Assembly: GCA_902706235.1 (NCBI GenBank)
Contig: CACSJR010000022.1
Coordinates: 1 to 64,000, forward strand
Direction of reading: 5' to 3'
Length of the DNA stretch: 64,000 bases
From: Citrobacter sp. 18056
Lineage (GTDB): Bacteria > Pseudomonadota > Gammaproteobacteria > Enterobacterales > Enterobacteriaceae
In this document: one piece after another, positions 16,027 to 24,548 of the stretch
How positions within the stretch are numbered: position 1 is the stretch's first letter
How the letters are laid out: each line of letters begins with the position of its first letter
Translations under genes and position numbers: made by a program
The notes under the pieces: generated by a model
What the model saw: only the letters and a program-made list of their open reading frames with translations
Told to the model about the DNA's origin: nothing
Databases searched by the model: none

Positions 16027-17334
16027 ATGACGTCTGAACAGACGCCGCTGACCGCCATCAGCGTTGTCCCGTCAGGAAATGATGTGCTCATCGCCGGTCT
16101 GCACTGGCAATGGGAGCCTGCCCGCGGGCGACGCCGGATGCGCATTGAGGCACGCGATCAACTGGCAAGCCACTGGCTGGCACTGCCGGCAGGAACCGCA
16201 GATGAGCCTGCCTCCTGGCTGGGATGCCTTGCTGACGATGTACCGGACTTTCCGAAAGGTAAGCGTCCTGCATCCCTGACTGCAGCATTGCTCGCGAATG
16301 TTCCTCCCGACTGCTGGGGCGTGTTCCTGCTTCCGGACGGGCAGTGGTGGTTTATGGCGATGACCGGTGGTCATCCCTCGCCGTACGGTGATGTGGTCGG
16401 GGATGCGGCCGCCGTGAAGCGTGCCACCGAACGTTTTCGTTCAACGGTACCGGCTCCGGCCTCAGGCTGGACAGTGTTTGACCCGGATAAGCTACTGGAC
16501 GACGTGGATGCCCAACGATCCCCACTGAGTGCGTTGCTGCCGGCTGTTGTGCCAGCGAGTGCCAGACTGCACAAAACTGACAGTCGAACCGCTCAGCACC
16601 TGACGCTCGCCGTCGTGGTTCTGGTGCTCGGTGCATGGGGCGGGAATTACTGGCTGGAGCTGAAGCAGAAAGCGGCGCATGACGCCTGGGTGCAGACAGA
16701 GCTCGTCCGGGCGCGCCAGGCCGCTGAGCAGAAGACGGCAAGCCTCAGTCGCCCCTGGGGTGGGCAACCCGACTTCTCCGGCATGATAACCGCCTGCGTT
16801 CACCAGTGGCGCAAATCGTACCTTTCCATTGCGGGCGCAAGGATCCGCGAGCAGGCCTGCGGCGTTTCCGGAAAGCTCACTCTGCACTATCAGCTGCAGG
16901 ACGGCGTGACGGTAAGTGACTTTGCCGCCCGTCTCCTGGCGCTGTACGGACCTGATGTGCAGGCTACCTTCAACATGCCAGGCCCTTCGGATGATGCGTC
17001 ATTTACCTTGCCGGTACCTTTCACCGCGGCACCAGCGGAGGCGTTACTGCCGGGCGATGAGCAATTACGACGCATGACCAGCTACGCGCAGCGCCTGCGG
17101 GCAAATCTGCGTTTCTCCGAACCTGAAGTGTTGACGCAGACCGTCGGTCAGGAACATGTCCCGCTGCCGTGGCGACGCTACAGCTTCACTTTCATTACTG
17201 ATATTCCGCCGGACCGGCTGTTTGACGCGCTGCGTTTCCCTGGTAACGGGCTGCGGCTCAAATCCCTGAAGACTGAGCAGCGCAGCAGCCGGCTGACTTA
17301 CACCCTGGAAGGAATGCTCTATGCAGAGAATTAA
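16027..17334 (+). CDS. pilO: Thin pilus assembly protein PilO (PilO2 family)
   Basis: The 435-residue inner-membrane protein has a cytoplasmic N-terminal half, one membrane segment at about residues 190-207 (LTLAVVVLVLGAWGGNYWLE), and a periplasmic C-terminal half. This layout and length match PilO2 proteins of type IVb systems, which connect the cytoplasmic motor with the periplasmic part. A GGAG precedes ATG 16027, nine bases after pilN. Its 3' end overlaps pilP by 14 bp. Confidence 0.88.
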   Translation: MTSEQTPLTAISVVPSGNDVLIAGLHWQWEPARGRRRMRIEARDQLASHWLALPAGTADEPASWLGCLADDVPDFPKGKRPASLTAALLANVPPDCWGVFLLPDGQWWFMAMTGGHPSPYGDVVGDAAAVKRATERFRSTVPAPASGWTVFDPDKLLDDVDAQRSPLSALLPAVVPASARLHKTDSRTAQHLTLAVVVLVLGAWGGNYWLELKQKAAHDAWVQTELVRARQAAEQKTASLSRPWGGQPDFSGMITACVHQWRKSYLSIAGARIREQACGVSGKLTLHYQLQDGVTVSDFAARLLALYGPDVQATFNMPGPSDDASFTLPVPFTAAPAEALLPGDEQLRRMTSYAQRLRANLRFSEPEVLTQTVGQEHVPLPWRRYSFTFITDIPPDRLFDALRFPGNGLRLKSLKTEQRSSRLTYTLEGMLYAEN

Positions 17335-17863
17335 GTGGCGTTACCTGTTGCCAGCCGTATTGCTGTCAAGCGCTCCGGGCTTTGCGGGGACGGAACTCCC
17401 TCCTGCACCGCCCGGGAATATCCCTGAGCCTGCCGCGACTGTACCGGTTCAGGCCGCGTCATCGGGAAACAGTGATAACAGTTACGGGCGGCTTGAAGAC
17501 ATTCAGGCAAAAACCATGCTCTACGAAGCACAACTGGCCCAGGCCAAGGCGCTCAACGAGCTGCAGAAAAACGGCTATGACGCAGTGCTTGGCGCACCGT
17601 TTAATCCTCAGCCCGCAGCACAGGCGAAGGACAGTGCTGATGCGCGCCCGGCGGAAGAAAGCAAAGCACTTCCGCAGATTGTGGAAATCTCCGGTGGTCA
17701 GCAGCTTTCCGCAACACTGGTGCTGGACAGCGGCAACCAGGTACGCGTTCAGGCAGGAAGTCGCATCCCAGGCACCGCGTGGACGGTGGCCCGAATATCA
17801 TTCGGTGAGGTCACCGTCAGCAGTGCTGCTGGCGGTCTGGTTTCACTGGCCTTTGCGGGGTAA
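17321..17863 (+). CDS. pilP: Thin pilus biogenesis protein PilP
   Basis: The 180-residue protein has a cleavable signal peptide (MQRIKWRYLLPAVLLSSAPG, cleavage near FAG-TE), a proline-rich linker, a coiled-coil-prone segment near 50-75 (MLYEAQLAQAKALNELQKNG), and a C-terminal beta domain like other type IV pilus PilP proteins. It would bridge the inner-membrane PilO and the PilN secretin. It overlaps pilO by 14 bp, and its TAA overlaps the pilQ start (TAATG). Confidence 0.85.
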   Translation: MQRIKWRYLLPAVLLSSAPGFAGTELPPAPPGNIPEPAATVPVQAASSGNSDNSYGRLEDIQAKTMLYEAQLAQAKALNELQKNGYDAVLGAPFNPQPAAQAKDSADARPAEESKALPQIVEISGGQQLSATLVLDSGNQVRVQAGSRIPGTAWTVARISFGEVTVSSAAGGLVSLAFAG

Positions 17864-19389
17864 TGCTTATGGAGTTCAGCGAACACACCACGAACTGGCT
17901 GTTTCTGGACGACAGTAACCCTGGTCAGGGTCGTCTGTATGTGTCCACGGAGCACCGCGCCAGCCCCGCGGTGCAGTCGGAAATCGCCCGCGCGCTGCGT
18001 CTGCGTCCTGCACTTGACCTGTCTCCGGTGCATCTGAGTGAGCTGCGCCGTCTGCAGATAGGGAAAGCGGGCAAGGCAACCGGCAATGGCTCCTGGTCTC
18101 CGGAGCAGAAAAAAGTGGTCGAGTTTATGCGCCGGGCAGGGGAAGCCCACGCTTCGGACATTCACATTCTTATCGGAGCCGAAGCCATTACGGCTGTGGT
18201 GTTCCGCATTCATGGTGATCTTGAGCTTCAGTCTGAGCTGAGCGTGGAGGAGGGGATGTCTCTCGCCTCAACCATTGTGATGTCGATGTGCGATGTTGCC
18301 CCACAGCAGTTCAGCGAAACTGATGAGCAAGATGGTCGACTGCGCAATGAGTTTGTGAAGGCCCTCAATCTCTACGCGGCGCGTTACTCCGCAGTGCCAA
18401 CAGAATCGGGCCTTTATGTTGTGCTTCGGGTGATCCGCGATGAAAGCAGCGATATCCCCTCGATGGATGTACTGGGTTATCTCCCGGAACAGCAGAAGCT
18501 TATCCGCCGAATGTTTCAACGTCCGGAAGGCATTGTGATAACCGCCGGACCAACGGGCTCAGGCAAAAGCACCACCATGCGTACCTTCTGTCAGATGTAT
18601 CTGGAGCTGACCCGCGGCCGCCGACGACTGGTTACCGTTGAAGACCCGGTTGAAGGCAAGGTGCACGGTGCCGTTCAGACCACAATCCTCGCTGACCGTA
18701 ACGATCCGGACTCGGTCACCCGTGCCTGGCAGCGTCGCCTGTCGGCGTTTAAGCGTCTTGATCCGGACGCCGAGGTTGTCGGTGAAATTCGCGACGGCTG
18801 GTCTGCCCGTGCCTGTATCAGTGAAGGTAAGAGCGGCAGCCTTGTACTGACGACCCTGCATGCGAACGACGCGACAGGCATCATCGACCGCCTGACCGAT
18901 ACGCTGGATATCGCGCCGGGGATGGTGATGGATCCACAGGTGGTGATTGGTCTCATTGCCCAGCGCCTGGTTCAGACGCTGTGTCCATCCTGCAAAAAGC
19001 GCTGGCAGGACGTCCGTGAGGGGCTGAGTCAGGACGATCGTGAGCTTGTGGAACAGTACTGCGACACCCGAACCGTGGCGTTTCGTCACCACGACGGGTG
19101 CGAGAAATGCTGGCGCGGTGTGACAGGCCGCAAGGTGATTGCGGAAGTCATCCGACCCGATGCCCTGTTTATGCAGCTTTATCGGGAGCAGGGCAAGCTT
19201 GCGGCGCGCAGTTACTGGGTTCATCACATGGGGGGCATTACCCGCGGGGCGCACCTGAAGCGTTATATCGCTGCCGGTGAGGTTGACCCGATTGATGCTG
19301 ACAAGCTCAGCCCGCTCGATGAAGACAGCCTGAACCTGCTGCCGCCAGACGCGCTTAACCTGAACACTTGCGGAGTCATTCATGGCTGA
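17863..19389 (+). CDS. pilQ: Pilus assembly ATPase PilQ (GspE/PulE family)
   Basis: The 508-residue cytoplasmic motor powers pilin polymerisation. Walker A is GPTGSGKST at about residue 229; the Asp box reads VTVEDPVEG, Walker B lies in DPDAEVVGEIRD, and the His box is VLTTLHAND. A zinc-type CxxC pair (CPSCKKRW) and HDGCEKCWRG follow, as in GspE. Length and order match R64 PilQ. A one-base overlap with pilP and an 8-bp overlap with pilR mark tight coupling. No lesion is visible. Confidence 0.95.
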   Translation: MLMEFSEHTTNWLFLDDSNPGQGRLYVSTEHRASPAVQSEIARALRLRPALDLSPVHLSELRRLQIGKAGKATGNGSWSPEQKKVVEFMRRAGEAHASDIHILIGAEAITAVVFRIHGDLELQSELSVEEGMSLASTIVMSMCDVAPQQFSETDEQDGRLRNEFVKALNLYAARYSAVPTESGLYVVLRVIRDESSDIPSMDVLGYLPEQQKLIRRMFQRPEGIVITAGPTGSGKSTTMRTFCQMYLELTRGRRRLVTVEDPVEGKVHGAVQTTILADRNDPDSVTRAWQRRLSAFKRLDPDAEVVGEIRDGWSARACISEGKSGSLVLTTLHANDATGIIDRLTDTLDIAPGMVMDPQVVIGLIAQRLVQTLCPSCKKRWQDVREGLSQDDRELVEQYCDTRTVAFRHHDGCEKCWRGVTGRKVIAEVIRPDALFMQLYREQGKLAARSYWVHHMGGITRGAHLKRYIAAGEVDPIDADKLSPLDEDSLNLLPPDALNLNTCGVIHG

Positions 19390-20497
19390 CAAATTCCTGA
19401 AGTTGCGTGGAAAGCTTAAGGGCACGCTTGCGAAAGGGAGTGCCCGGTCAGAAGGTCTGGGGCGCTGGATAGGGCAAAAAACCTTCAGTACCAATGACCG
19501 CATGACGCTGTATGAAGATCTCGCCTTTTTGCTGGAAAACAACCAGAAAACGGAGGATGCGATTGCAGGGATGCAGCGTACCCGATACCGGAAGAACGAT
19601 CCCGTATTGCTGTGCCTCAACGATGTCCGTCATGCACTGACGCGCGGGCGAGGACTGGATGCCGGGCTTGCCGGTTGGGTTCCTCCTCAGGAAGCCACCA
19701 TCCTGCGAGCAGGGCGCGTGGCCAAAGATTTGCGGGGGGCTTTGCTCCGGGCCATTGATGTGGTGAAAGGCATCGGGGAGATGAAAACCACGGCGCTGGT
19801 CAACCTTTCGTATCCCCTGATGTTGTTGGGCGGCACCTTTTACATGATGAAGATGGTGAGCGAACGCTTCCTGCCACGACTTGAGCAGCTCAGCCCGGCA
19901 GAGACCTGGACAGGCTGGATGTGGTGGCTCGGGGCGATCACGCATTTCTTTGTGGACAACCGGTATGTCCTGGGGGCGGGTCTTGCTGCTTTCTTCGTGT
20001 GGGTTGTCTGGTCGCTTCCCCGGCTGACCGGCACGGTGCGCAGACGTGCGCTTGACCATCTGTTCCCCTGGAGCCTGTACCGCGAAGTGCAGGGTGTTTC
20101 CTTTTTACTGAACCTGAGCGCTTTGCTCCGGGCGAATTTGAGGACTGAGGAGGCGCTGGATATGCTCAGTCGCCACGCGCCCCCCTGGCTCTATGAACGG
20201 CTCACTGCCACCCGTCGTCAGGTCTCCCGCGGTAAACATCTGGGGCAGGCCCTTGCTGACAGTGGTTATGCCTTTCCCTCTCGTGAGGCCATTGACCGGC
20301 TGATGCTGCTGACTGCGGGGCCGGGTGGGGAAGACAACATCGAAAACTTTGCGCGTATGTGGCTGAAAAAGTCCATCGGGCGCATCAAACGTGTCTGCCA
20401 GGTATTCCAGCTGGTCGGCATGCTGGCAACCGCCGGCTATCTCCTGCTCACGTTTCTCGCTACTCAGGATCTGAGCGCAATCATCGGCAACCGTTGA
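19382..20497 (+). CDS. pilR: Pilus inner-membrane platform protein PilR (GspF family)
   Basis: The 371-residue polytopic protein has the T2SSF arrangement: a cytoplasmic N-terminal domain, membrane segments near 140-160 (LVNLSYPLMLLGGTFYMM) and 185-215, a second cytoplasmic domain (VSFLLNLSALLRANLRTEEA), and a C-terminal membrane segment (VGMLATAGYLLLTFLATQ). It anchors the PilQ motor and handles pilin subunits. It overlaps pilQ by 8 bp; pilS follows after 26 bp. Confidence 0.92.
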   Translation: MADKFLKLRGKLKGTLAKGSARSEGLGRWIGQKTFSTNDRMTLYEDLAFLLENNQKTEDAIAGMQRTRYRKNDPVLLCLNDVRHALTRGRGLDAGLAGWVPPQEATILRAGRVAKDLRGALLRAIDVVKGIGEMKTTALVNLSYPLMLLGGTFYMMKMVSERFLPRLEQLSPAETWTGWMWWLGAITHFFVDNRYVLGAGLAAFFVWVVWSLPRLTGTVRRRALDHLFPWSLYREVQGVSFLLNLSALLRANLRTEEALDMLSRHAPPWLYERLTATRRQVSRGKHLGQALADSGYAFPSREAIDRLMLLTAGPGGEDNIENFARMWLKKSIGRIKRVCQVFQLVGMLATAGYLLLTFLATQDLSAIIGNR

Positions 20498-20523
20498 ATT
20501 TCACTACTGCGAGGTCTTTACCC

Positions 20524-21111
20524 ATGTCATACCTGTTCCGAAAATCCGCTGTACACAGGGGGGCACTTACCCTGCCTGAGGCCATCATTGTCAGTGCGGT
20601 GGCAATGGTCATTATCGTTGCGGTTTACGCCTCTGGCGGCGGGTTGTTTAAAAGCGCTGACTATTCAGAGGAAATGTCGAACTCCAGTGAGATCATGACC
20701 AATACCCGCGGCATGCTGAAGACCGGCGGGGTCTATAACTTCAGTTCCGCGGCCACCATGACCGGTGCTCTGGTGCAGTTCGGTGGCGCGCCCGGCAGTA
20801 TGGCCGTTGTCGGTACCAAGTCTTCCGGCAGCGCTTCGCTGAACAACCGCTGGGGGGGAAGCGTTACCGTGCAACCCGTTAACTCCGGCGGTGGCCAGAA
20901 AACAGCGTTTTCCCTGACCTACACCCAGGTGCCGCAAGAAGCCTGCGCGCAGATGTCGCAGAAGCTGAGCGGGGCTAATAACGTGGCGTCAACGAGCATT
21001 AATGGCAGCACCACCAACGGTGCTGTCGACAGCTCTGTCGCCAGTGCGCAGTGCACTGCAGACAATGGCTCTACCGGAACCAATACCCTGGTCTTTACCA
21101 GCAACACTTGA
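20524..21111 (+). CDS. pilS: Major prepilin PilS (type IVb)
   Basis: I start it at ATG 20524 (MSYLFRKSAVHRGALTLPEA). The short positively charged leader ends at G13, followed by ALTLPEAIIVSAVAMVIIVA, so prepilin peptidase should cut after G13, leaving E at position 5 of the mature pilin. Mature length is about 182 residues. Two cysteines near the C-terminus could form the usual disulphide. It forms the shaft of the thin pilus used in liquid mating. The Ser/Thr/Asn-rich end is typical of surface-exposed pilin. Its TGA overlaps the next ATG. Confidence 0.92.
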   Translation: MSYLFRKSAVHRGALTLPEAIIVSAVAMVIIVAVYASGGGLFKSADYSEEMSNSSEIMTNTRGMLKTGGVYNFSSAATMTGALVQFGGAPGSMAVVGTKSSGSASLNNRWGGSVTVQPVNSGGGQKTAFSLTYTQVPQEACAQMSQKLSGANNVASTSINGSTTNGAVDSSVASAQCTADNGSTGTNTLVFTSNT

Positions 21112-21470
21112 TGGGAGGGCCGGGGGAAACCCCGGTCAGGATTGCGATGGCGATGAGTATGCGTCTGGGGAAGGTCCCGCAGGGCGTTGTCCCCTTATCC
21201 GTTATTCTGCTGGCCGTTATCGGTGTCGGAATATACCAGTACCGGGAAGCTGTACCCGCTGATGTGGGCTGTCAGTATCGGGTGGTGACACTGAACGGCG
21301 CGCCTTACGAAGCCATTGATGATGATGGCGAACTGATTGGCGTGTTTGATCGCAAGCCGGACGGAGCCGTCTGGTTACGGGGCATCGATACTTCAGTGGA
21401 AGATGCCAGTGAATGCCTGAAGAAAAAAGGGTTCACAACCTCCTTGCTGGATTTCATTTCCCCGCGTTGA
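21111..21470 (+). CDS. Single-span membrane protein between pilS and pilT
   Basis: ATG 21111 overlaps the pilS stop (TGATG), giving 119 residues: a 22-residue cytoplasmic start, a membrane span (VVPLSVILLAVIGVGIYQY), then an about 75-residue periplasmic domain (CQYRVVTLNGAPYEAIDDDG and ECLKKKGFTTSLLDFISPR) with two cysteines. I recognise no family, and R64 has no counterpart that I recall at this position. The coupling suggests a part in pilus assembly, for example as an inner-membrane accessory protein; this is inference. Confidence 0.65.
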   Translation: MGGPGETPVRIAMAMSMRLGKVPQGVVPLSVILLAVIGVGIYQYREAVPADVGCQYRVVTLNGAPYEAIDDDGELIGVFDRKPDGAVWLRGIDTSVEDASECLKKKGFTTSLLDFISPR

Positions 21471-21508
21471 TGTTCCCGGCGCGTTCCTTTCTTGCCTCAC
21501 GGTAACTC

Positions 21509-21976
21509 ATGATGAACAGGATCCAATACTGGCTGCTTGCTGCTGGCGTACTGCTCTGTGCGCCGCTAACCGCACAGGCCTGGTGCTTTAACGAGGCGGG
21601 TGAGCGTTATCACGTTGATCCACAGCTGCTGCGCTCAATCAGCAAAGTAGAAAGCGGATTCAATGCCGGGGCCATCGGTTACAACCGTAATAAAAAAGGG
21701 CAGGTCACCAGTCGTGACTTCGGGCTGATGCAGATCAACTCCACGCACGTGCCGAAACTGAGGGCGATGGGCGTGCTGCAGAGTGAACAGGATCTGCTGA
21801 CCCGGCCCTGTCTCAACGTCATGGTCGGTGCCTGGATCCTGGCAAGCCACCTGCAAGTGTGCGGTGTCACCTGGGAGTGTCTCGGCAGCTATAACGCCGG
21901 TTTTGCCGATGATAACACTGTCCGTCGCATGATTTATGCCCGCAAGGTTTATGCCGACTACATGGCGCGTCGCTGA
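21509..21976 (+). CDS. pilT: Lytic transglycosylase PilT
   Basis: The 155-residue periplasmic enzyme cuts peptidoglycan to let the pilus cross the wall. It has a signal peptide ending TAQA-WC, the catalytic glutamate in SKVESGFN (about E48), and the SLT motifs RDFGLMQINS and GSYNAG. This is the R64-type PilT (VirB1-like), not the retraction ATPase of the same name. The start MMNRIQYWLLAAG is preceded by CACGGTAAC, a weak ribosome-binding site. Confidence 0.93.
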   Translation: MMNRIQYWLLAAGVLLCAPLTAQAWCFNEAGERYHVDPQLLRSISKVESGFNAGAIGYNRNKKGQVTSRDFGLMQINSTHVPKLRAMGVLQSEQDLLTRPCLNVMVGAWILASHLQVCGVTWECLGSYNAGFADDNTVRRMIYARKVYADYMARR

Positions 21977-21995
21977 CATTTTCCCGGAAAATTTC

Positions 21996-22649
21996 ATGAT
22001 TCTATTAACTGAAGTCACTGAAGCCGGGTGGTGGCTGGCTGCCTGCGCCGGGTTCTTTACGCTGCAGGTCTTTATGGCCAGTCGTTTTCTGCACGGGCAT
22101 GGCGGCCCACCGCTTACATGGCTCCACATTTTGCCGGTTGCACTGATATTCCTGTGCACTGTCGGCTGGCTGATTACGCTCCCGGTCATGCTTCCACAAA
22201 CCGCCGCATGGCGCGCGATTGCGCTGCTTATCCTGGCCGTTCCGCTGACGCTGACTGACCTGCGCTGCCAGTGGTTACCCATGCGGTATACCGTGATGTT
22301 CTGGCTTGGGGGGCTTGCCGCCGCAGCGCTGCCGGGTTCTGTACAGCCGTTTCTTACCGCATTACTGACCAGTTTCGGTTCATTTGGCCTGTCTGCAGGC
22401 GTTCGCTGGCTCGCGAATTTGCATAATGGCGATGAACGCATTGGTCTTGGTGATGTGTACCTGATGGCTGGCTTGTGCGCCTGGTTGCCCTGGCGGATCG
22501 CGTGTTATGCCGCGGCCGGCGGATTGCTGCTTTGCTGCTTCTGTGCGCTGCTGACCCGGCAGCCTTCAAAACCTTTTGCCCCTGCACTGTTCAGCTATCT
22601 GTGCGGGGTGTGCATCTTCTTTCCCCAATACATGGCGGGAGTGCTCTGA
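21996..22649 (+). CDS. pilU: Prepilin peptidase PilU
   Basis: I start it at ATG 21996 (MILLTEVTEAGWWLAACAGF), giving 217 residues with six or more membrane spans. The two catalytic aspartates are D in LTDLRCQW and D in the GxGD-type motif RIGLGDVYLMAG. The N-terminal cysteine domain of larger peptidases is absent, as in other type IVb plasmid enzymes. It would process PilS and probably PilV. It starts 19 bp after pilT and overlaps pilV by one base. Confidence 0.9.
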   Translation: MILLTEVTEAGWWLAACAGFFTLQVFMASRFLHGHGGPPLTWLHILPVALIFLCTVGWLITLPVMLPQTAAWRAIALLILAVPLTLTDLRCQWLPMRYTVMFWLGGLAAAALPGSVQPFLTALLTSFGSFGLSAGVRWLANLHNGDERIGLGDVYLMAGLCAWLPWRIACYAAAGGLLLCCFCALLTRQPSKPFAPALFSYLCGVCIFFPQYMAGVL

Positions 22650-23998
22650 TGAATATATTCAAACGTACACAACGACCGGTGCATCGCGGAAATATGCTGC
22701 TGCAGGCCGGTATTGCGCTGGCCATCGTGCTGTATCTGGCACCCGGAGCCATTGACGGCTATGCCAACCGGCAACAGGAACAGGTCTGGACCGGCACAGC
22801 CTCACATCTGAGCTTCGTGGCTCAGGCCGGCAAACGCTACGTCCGGGATAATCGGGATACGTTACTGACAAAGGTGGCCAGTGGGCCAGTGATTGTCACC
22901 GGCGCTTCACTGCGAACGGCCGGCTACCTGCCTGCTGGTTTTTCGCTGAGCAACGACAGTGGGCAAACCTACCAGCTCGCCGTCGCTAAAGACCCGGCTC
23001 AGGCTGGTCAACTGGTCGCTTTTGTGCTGACCACGGGGGGGAGTGACATTCCGTTTAAAGGCCTGCGACAGATTGCAGCCGAAACTGACGGAATGGGCGG
23101 CTATGTGTGGCCTGCGAACACTGCAACGGGTGCTGATGGTGGCTGGCAGGCGAAACTGGGCGATTATGGTCTGAGTGGGCAGCAAGGTCGTCTGGCTGCT
23201 TTTCTTTCTGCGGATGCGTTGGGTACAGATAGTGACGGAAGCGACCGTTTATACCGCTATCAGGTGAACGGCAAGCCCGACCTGAACCGGATGCATACTG
23301 CCATCGATATGAATGGCAACAACCTCAACAACGGCGGCGCAGTGAACGCAGCGACGGGGTCATTCACGGGGCAGGTCTCAGCCGGGACGAACGTAACGGC
23401 TGGCGGGAACGTGACCGCGACCGGTAACATCACGGCCAACGGAAGTATCACCGCAAACAATGCCATTACTGCAAATAATGATATCCGAAGCAATAACGGC
23501 TGGGTCATTACGCAGGGAAGCAAAGGGTGGATGAATGAAACCTACGGCGGTGGATTCTACATGTCAGACAGCCATTGGGTGCGCTCTGTTAATAACAAGG
23601 GGATCTACACCGGTGGTCAGGTACGCGGTGGCAGTGTTCGCTCGGATTCTGATGTTTCGGCAGGTGGGGTATTGACCCTGGATCAGGTCAACACAGCGGG
23701 CGCATCTTGTTCAGTAACCGGCGCGATAAGCCGCGATGCGTCTGGCTCGATACTTTCCTGTCAATCCGGTGCGTGGGCAGCAGCAGGTGGAAAGCCAAAA
23801 TTTACCCAATTTAGCTACACTAACTACGCGCAAAGCTTCAGTTACTACAACATCGGGAACCACGATTTTTGCACATCTCAGTACGGTAATGAGAACGATC
23901 GTGACGATTCATGGCGCGGTGTTCAGCCGGTTGGCGACGGAACATGGCAGATAGCAGTAAAGGATGGATCCGAGACCGCTATGTGCATGGATTGGTAA
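22649..23998 (+). CDS. pilV: Pilus tip adhesin PilV, current tail A
   Basis: The 449-residue minor pilin begins MNIFKRTQRPVHRGNMLLQA; the prepilin cleavage is probably after G14, although the following residues (NMLLQAG) are atypical. The constant part has a T/N/G-rich repeat region near 245-285 (NVTAGGNVTATGNITANGSI), predicted as a beta-helix stalk. At 23758-23776 the reading frame crosses the first sfx site (SCQSGAW), after which comes the variable lectin-like tail ending at 23998. In R64 the tail decides which recipient lipopolysaccharide is recognised. Two further tails lie reversed downstream. Confidence 0.92.
   Translation: MNIFKRTQRPVHRGNMLLQAGIALAIVLYLAPGAIDGYANRQQEQVWTGTASHLSFVAQAGKRYVRDNRDTLLTKVASGPVIVTGASLRTAGYLPAGFSLSNDSGQTYQLAVAKDPAQAGQLVAFVLTTGGSDIPFKGLRQIAAETDGMGGYVWPANTATGADGGWQAKLGDYGLSGQQGRLAAFLSADALGTDSDGSDRLYRYQVNGKPDLNRMHTAIDMNGNNLNNGGAVNAATGSFTGQVSAGTNVTAGGNVTATGNITANGSITANNAITANNDIRSNNGWVITQGSKGWMNETYGGGFYMSDSHWVRSVNNKGIYTGGQVRGGSVRSDSDVSAGGVLTLDQVNTAGASCSVTGAISRDASGSILSCQSGAWAAAGGKPKFTQFSYTNYAQSFSYYNIGNHDFCTSQYGNENDRDDSWRGVQPVGDGTWQIAVKDGSETAMCMDW
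23758..23776 (+). repeat. sfx recombination site 1
   Basis: CTGTCAATCCGGTGCGTGG, forward orientation, inside pilV at the junction of constant and variable parts. Confidence 0.9.
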
Positions 23999-24006
23999 CT
24001 GTTAAT

Positions 24007-24193
24007 TTAATGACAGCAAGTGATGACATACGCAGATTCGTTGTCTTGATGACCGTTAAATTTTAAACCAGCGGCATACCATCCTTCAGGGCATCGATAT
24101 TCAGTAAAGTCACGACCAGTCCAGTTTCCAACTTGAGTACATTGGTCTTGTTTGAGTGTTGCGCCCCCCTTGGACCACGTACCGGACTGACAG
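24007..24193 (-). CDS. Silent PilV C-terminal tail B
   Basis: Read on the minus strand from sfx site 2, the frame gives CQSGTWSKGGATLKQDQCTQ and continues to ITCCH at a stop near 24007, about 60 residues. It lacks its own start and is expressed only after inversion of 23758-24193 puts it behind the PilV stem. Four cysteines and the GTW/YRCPEGWYAAGLKF pattern resemble other PilV tip modules. It is intact. Confidence 0.85.
24175..24193 (-). repeat. sfx recombination site 2
   Basis: On the minus strand CTGTCAGTCCGGTACGTGG; two differences from sites 1 and 3 (A/G at base 7 and G/A at base 14). Its inverted orientation relative to site 1 allows inversion of tails A and B. Confidence 0.9.
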
Positions 24194-24253
24194 TTAGACA
24201 TCAGGACAGAAATCAGGCAATCATTTGCAAGCACAGGGGGCAGGCGTTATTAG

Positions 24254-24506
24254 TCAGTTTAAGCAACTAACCCAACAGGTTTGTGTGCTGCTACCGTTAT
24301 AGCCGACCATGTTTAAAAACCACGAAGAACCTGACGGATAAATGTGGCATGCTCCATTATCCCCTGCGCTCATGATGCCGGAAATTAGGCAGTATTTATG
24401 CGCCCCAGGGATTGGATAAATAACGCCGCCCGTTGATTTGGTTTCATAGCTTCCCATGTCAACATACTGCCCACTGTCAGCACCTTTCCACGCACCGGAT
24501 TGACAG
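24254..24506 (-). CDS. Silent PilV C-terminal tail C
   Basis: From sfx site 3 the minus strand encodes [20 protein letters not shown], then [20 protein letters not shown], and ends CWVSCLN at 24254, about 83 residues after the site. It has no start of its own. Inversion between site 1 and site 3 would fuse it in frame to PilV. It differs strongly from tails A and B, implying a different receptor specificity. Confidence 0.85.
24488..24506 (-). repeat. sfx recombination site 3
   Basis: On the minus strand CTGTCAATCCGGTGCGTGG, identical to site 1 and inverted relative to it. Confidence 0.9.
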
Positions 24507-24548
24507 GGATGTTTTGTGCTATCTTCTCCCCCTTTTTTTGGGGGGAGG

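Larger units (their letters stand above)
23758..24506. other. Shufflon with three alternative PilV tails
   Basis: Three 19-bp sfx sites share CTGTCARTCCGGTRCGTGG: one forward (23758) and two reversed (24175, 24488). Inversion between the first and second, or the first and third, would fuse tail B or tail C to the PilV stem in the same reading register, since all three encode CQSGxW. This is a compact shufflon compared with the four-segment, seven-tail one of R64. The recombinase gene rci next to it carries a frameshift, so switching may have stopped. Confidence 0.93.

Noticed and set aside
18559..19620. 353-codon minus-strand ORF
   Set aside because: It is the antisense shadow of pilQ and pilR, whose motifs are fully conserved on the plus strand.
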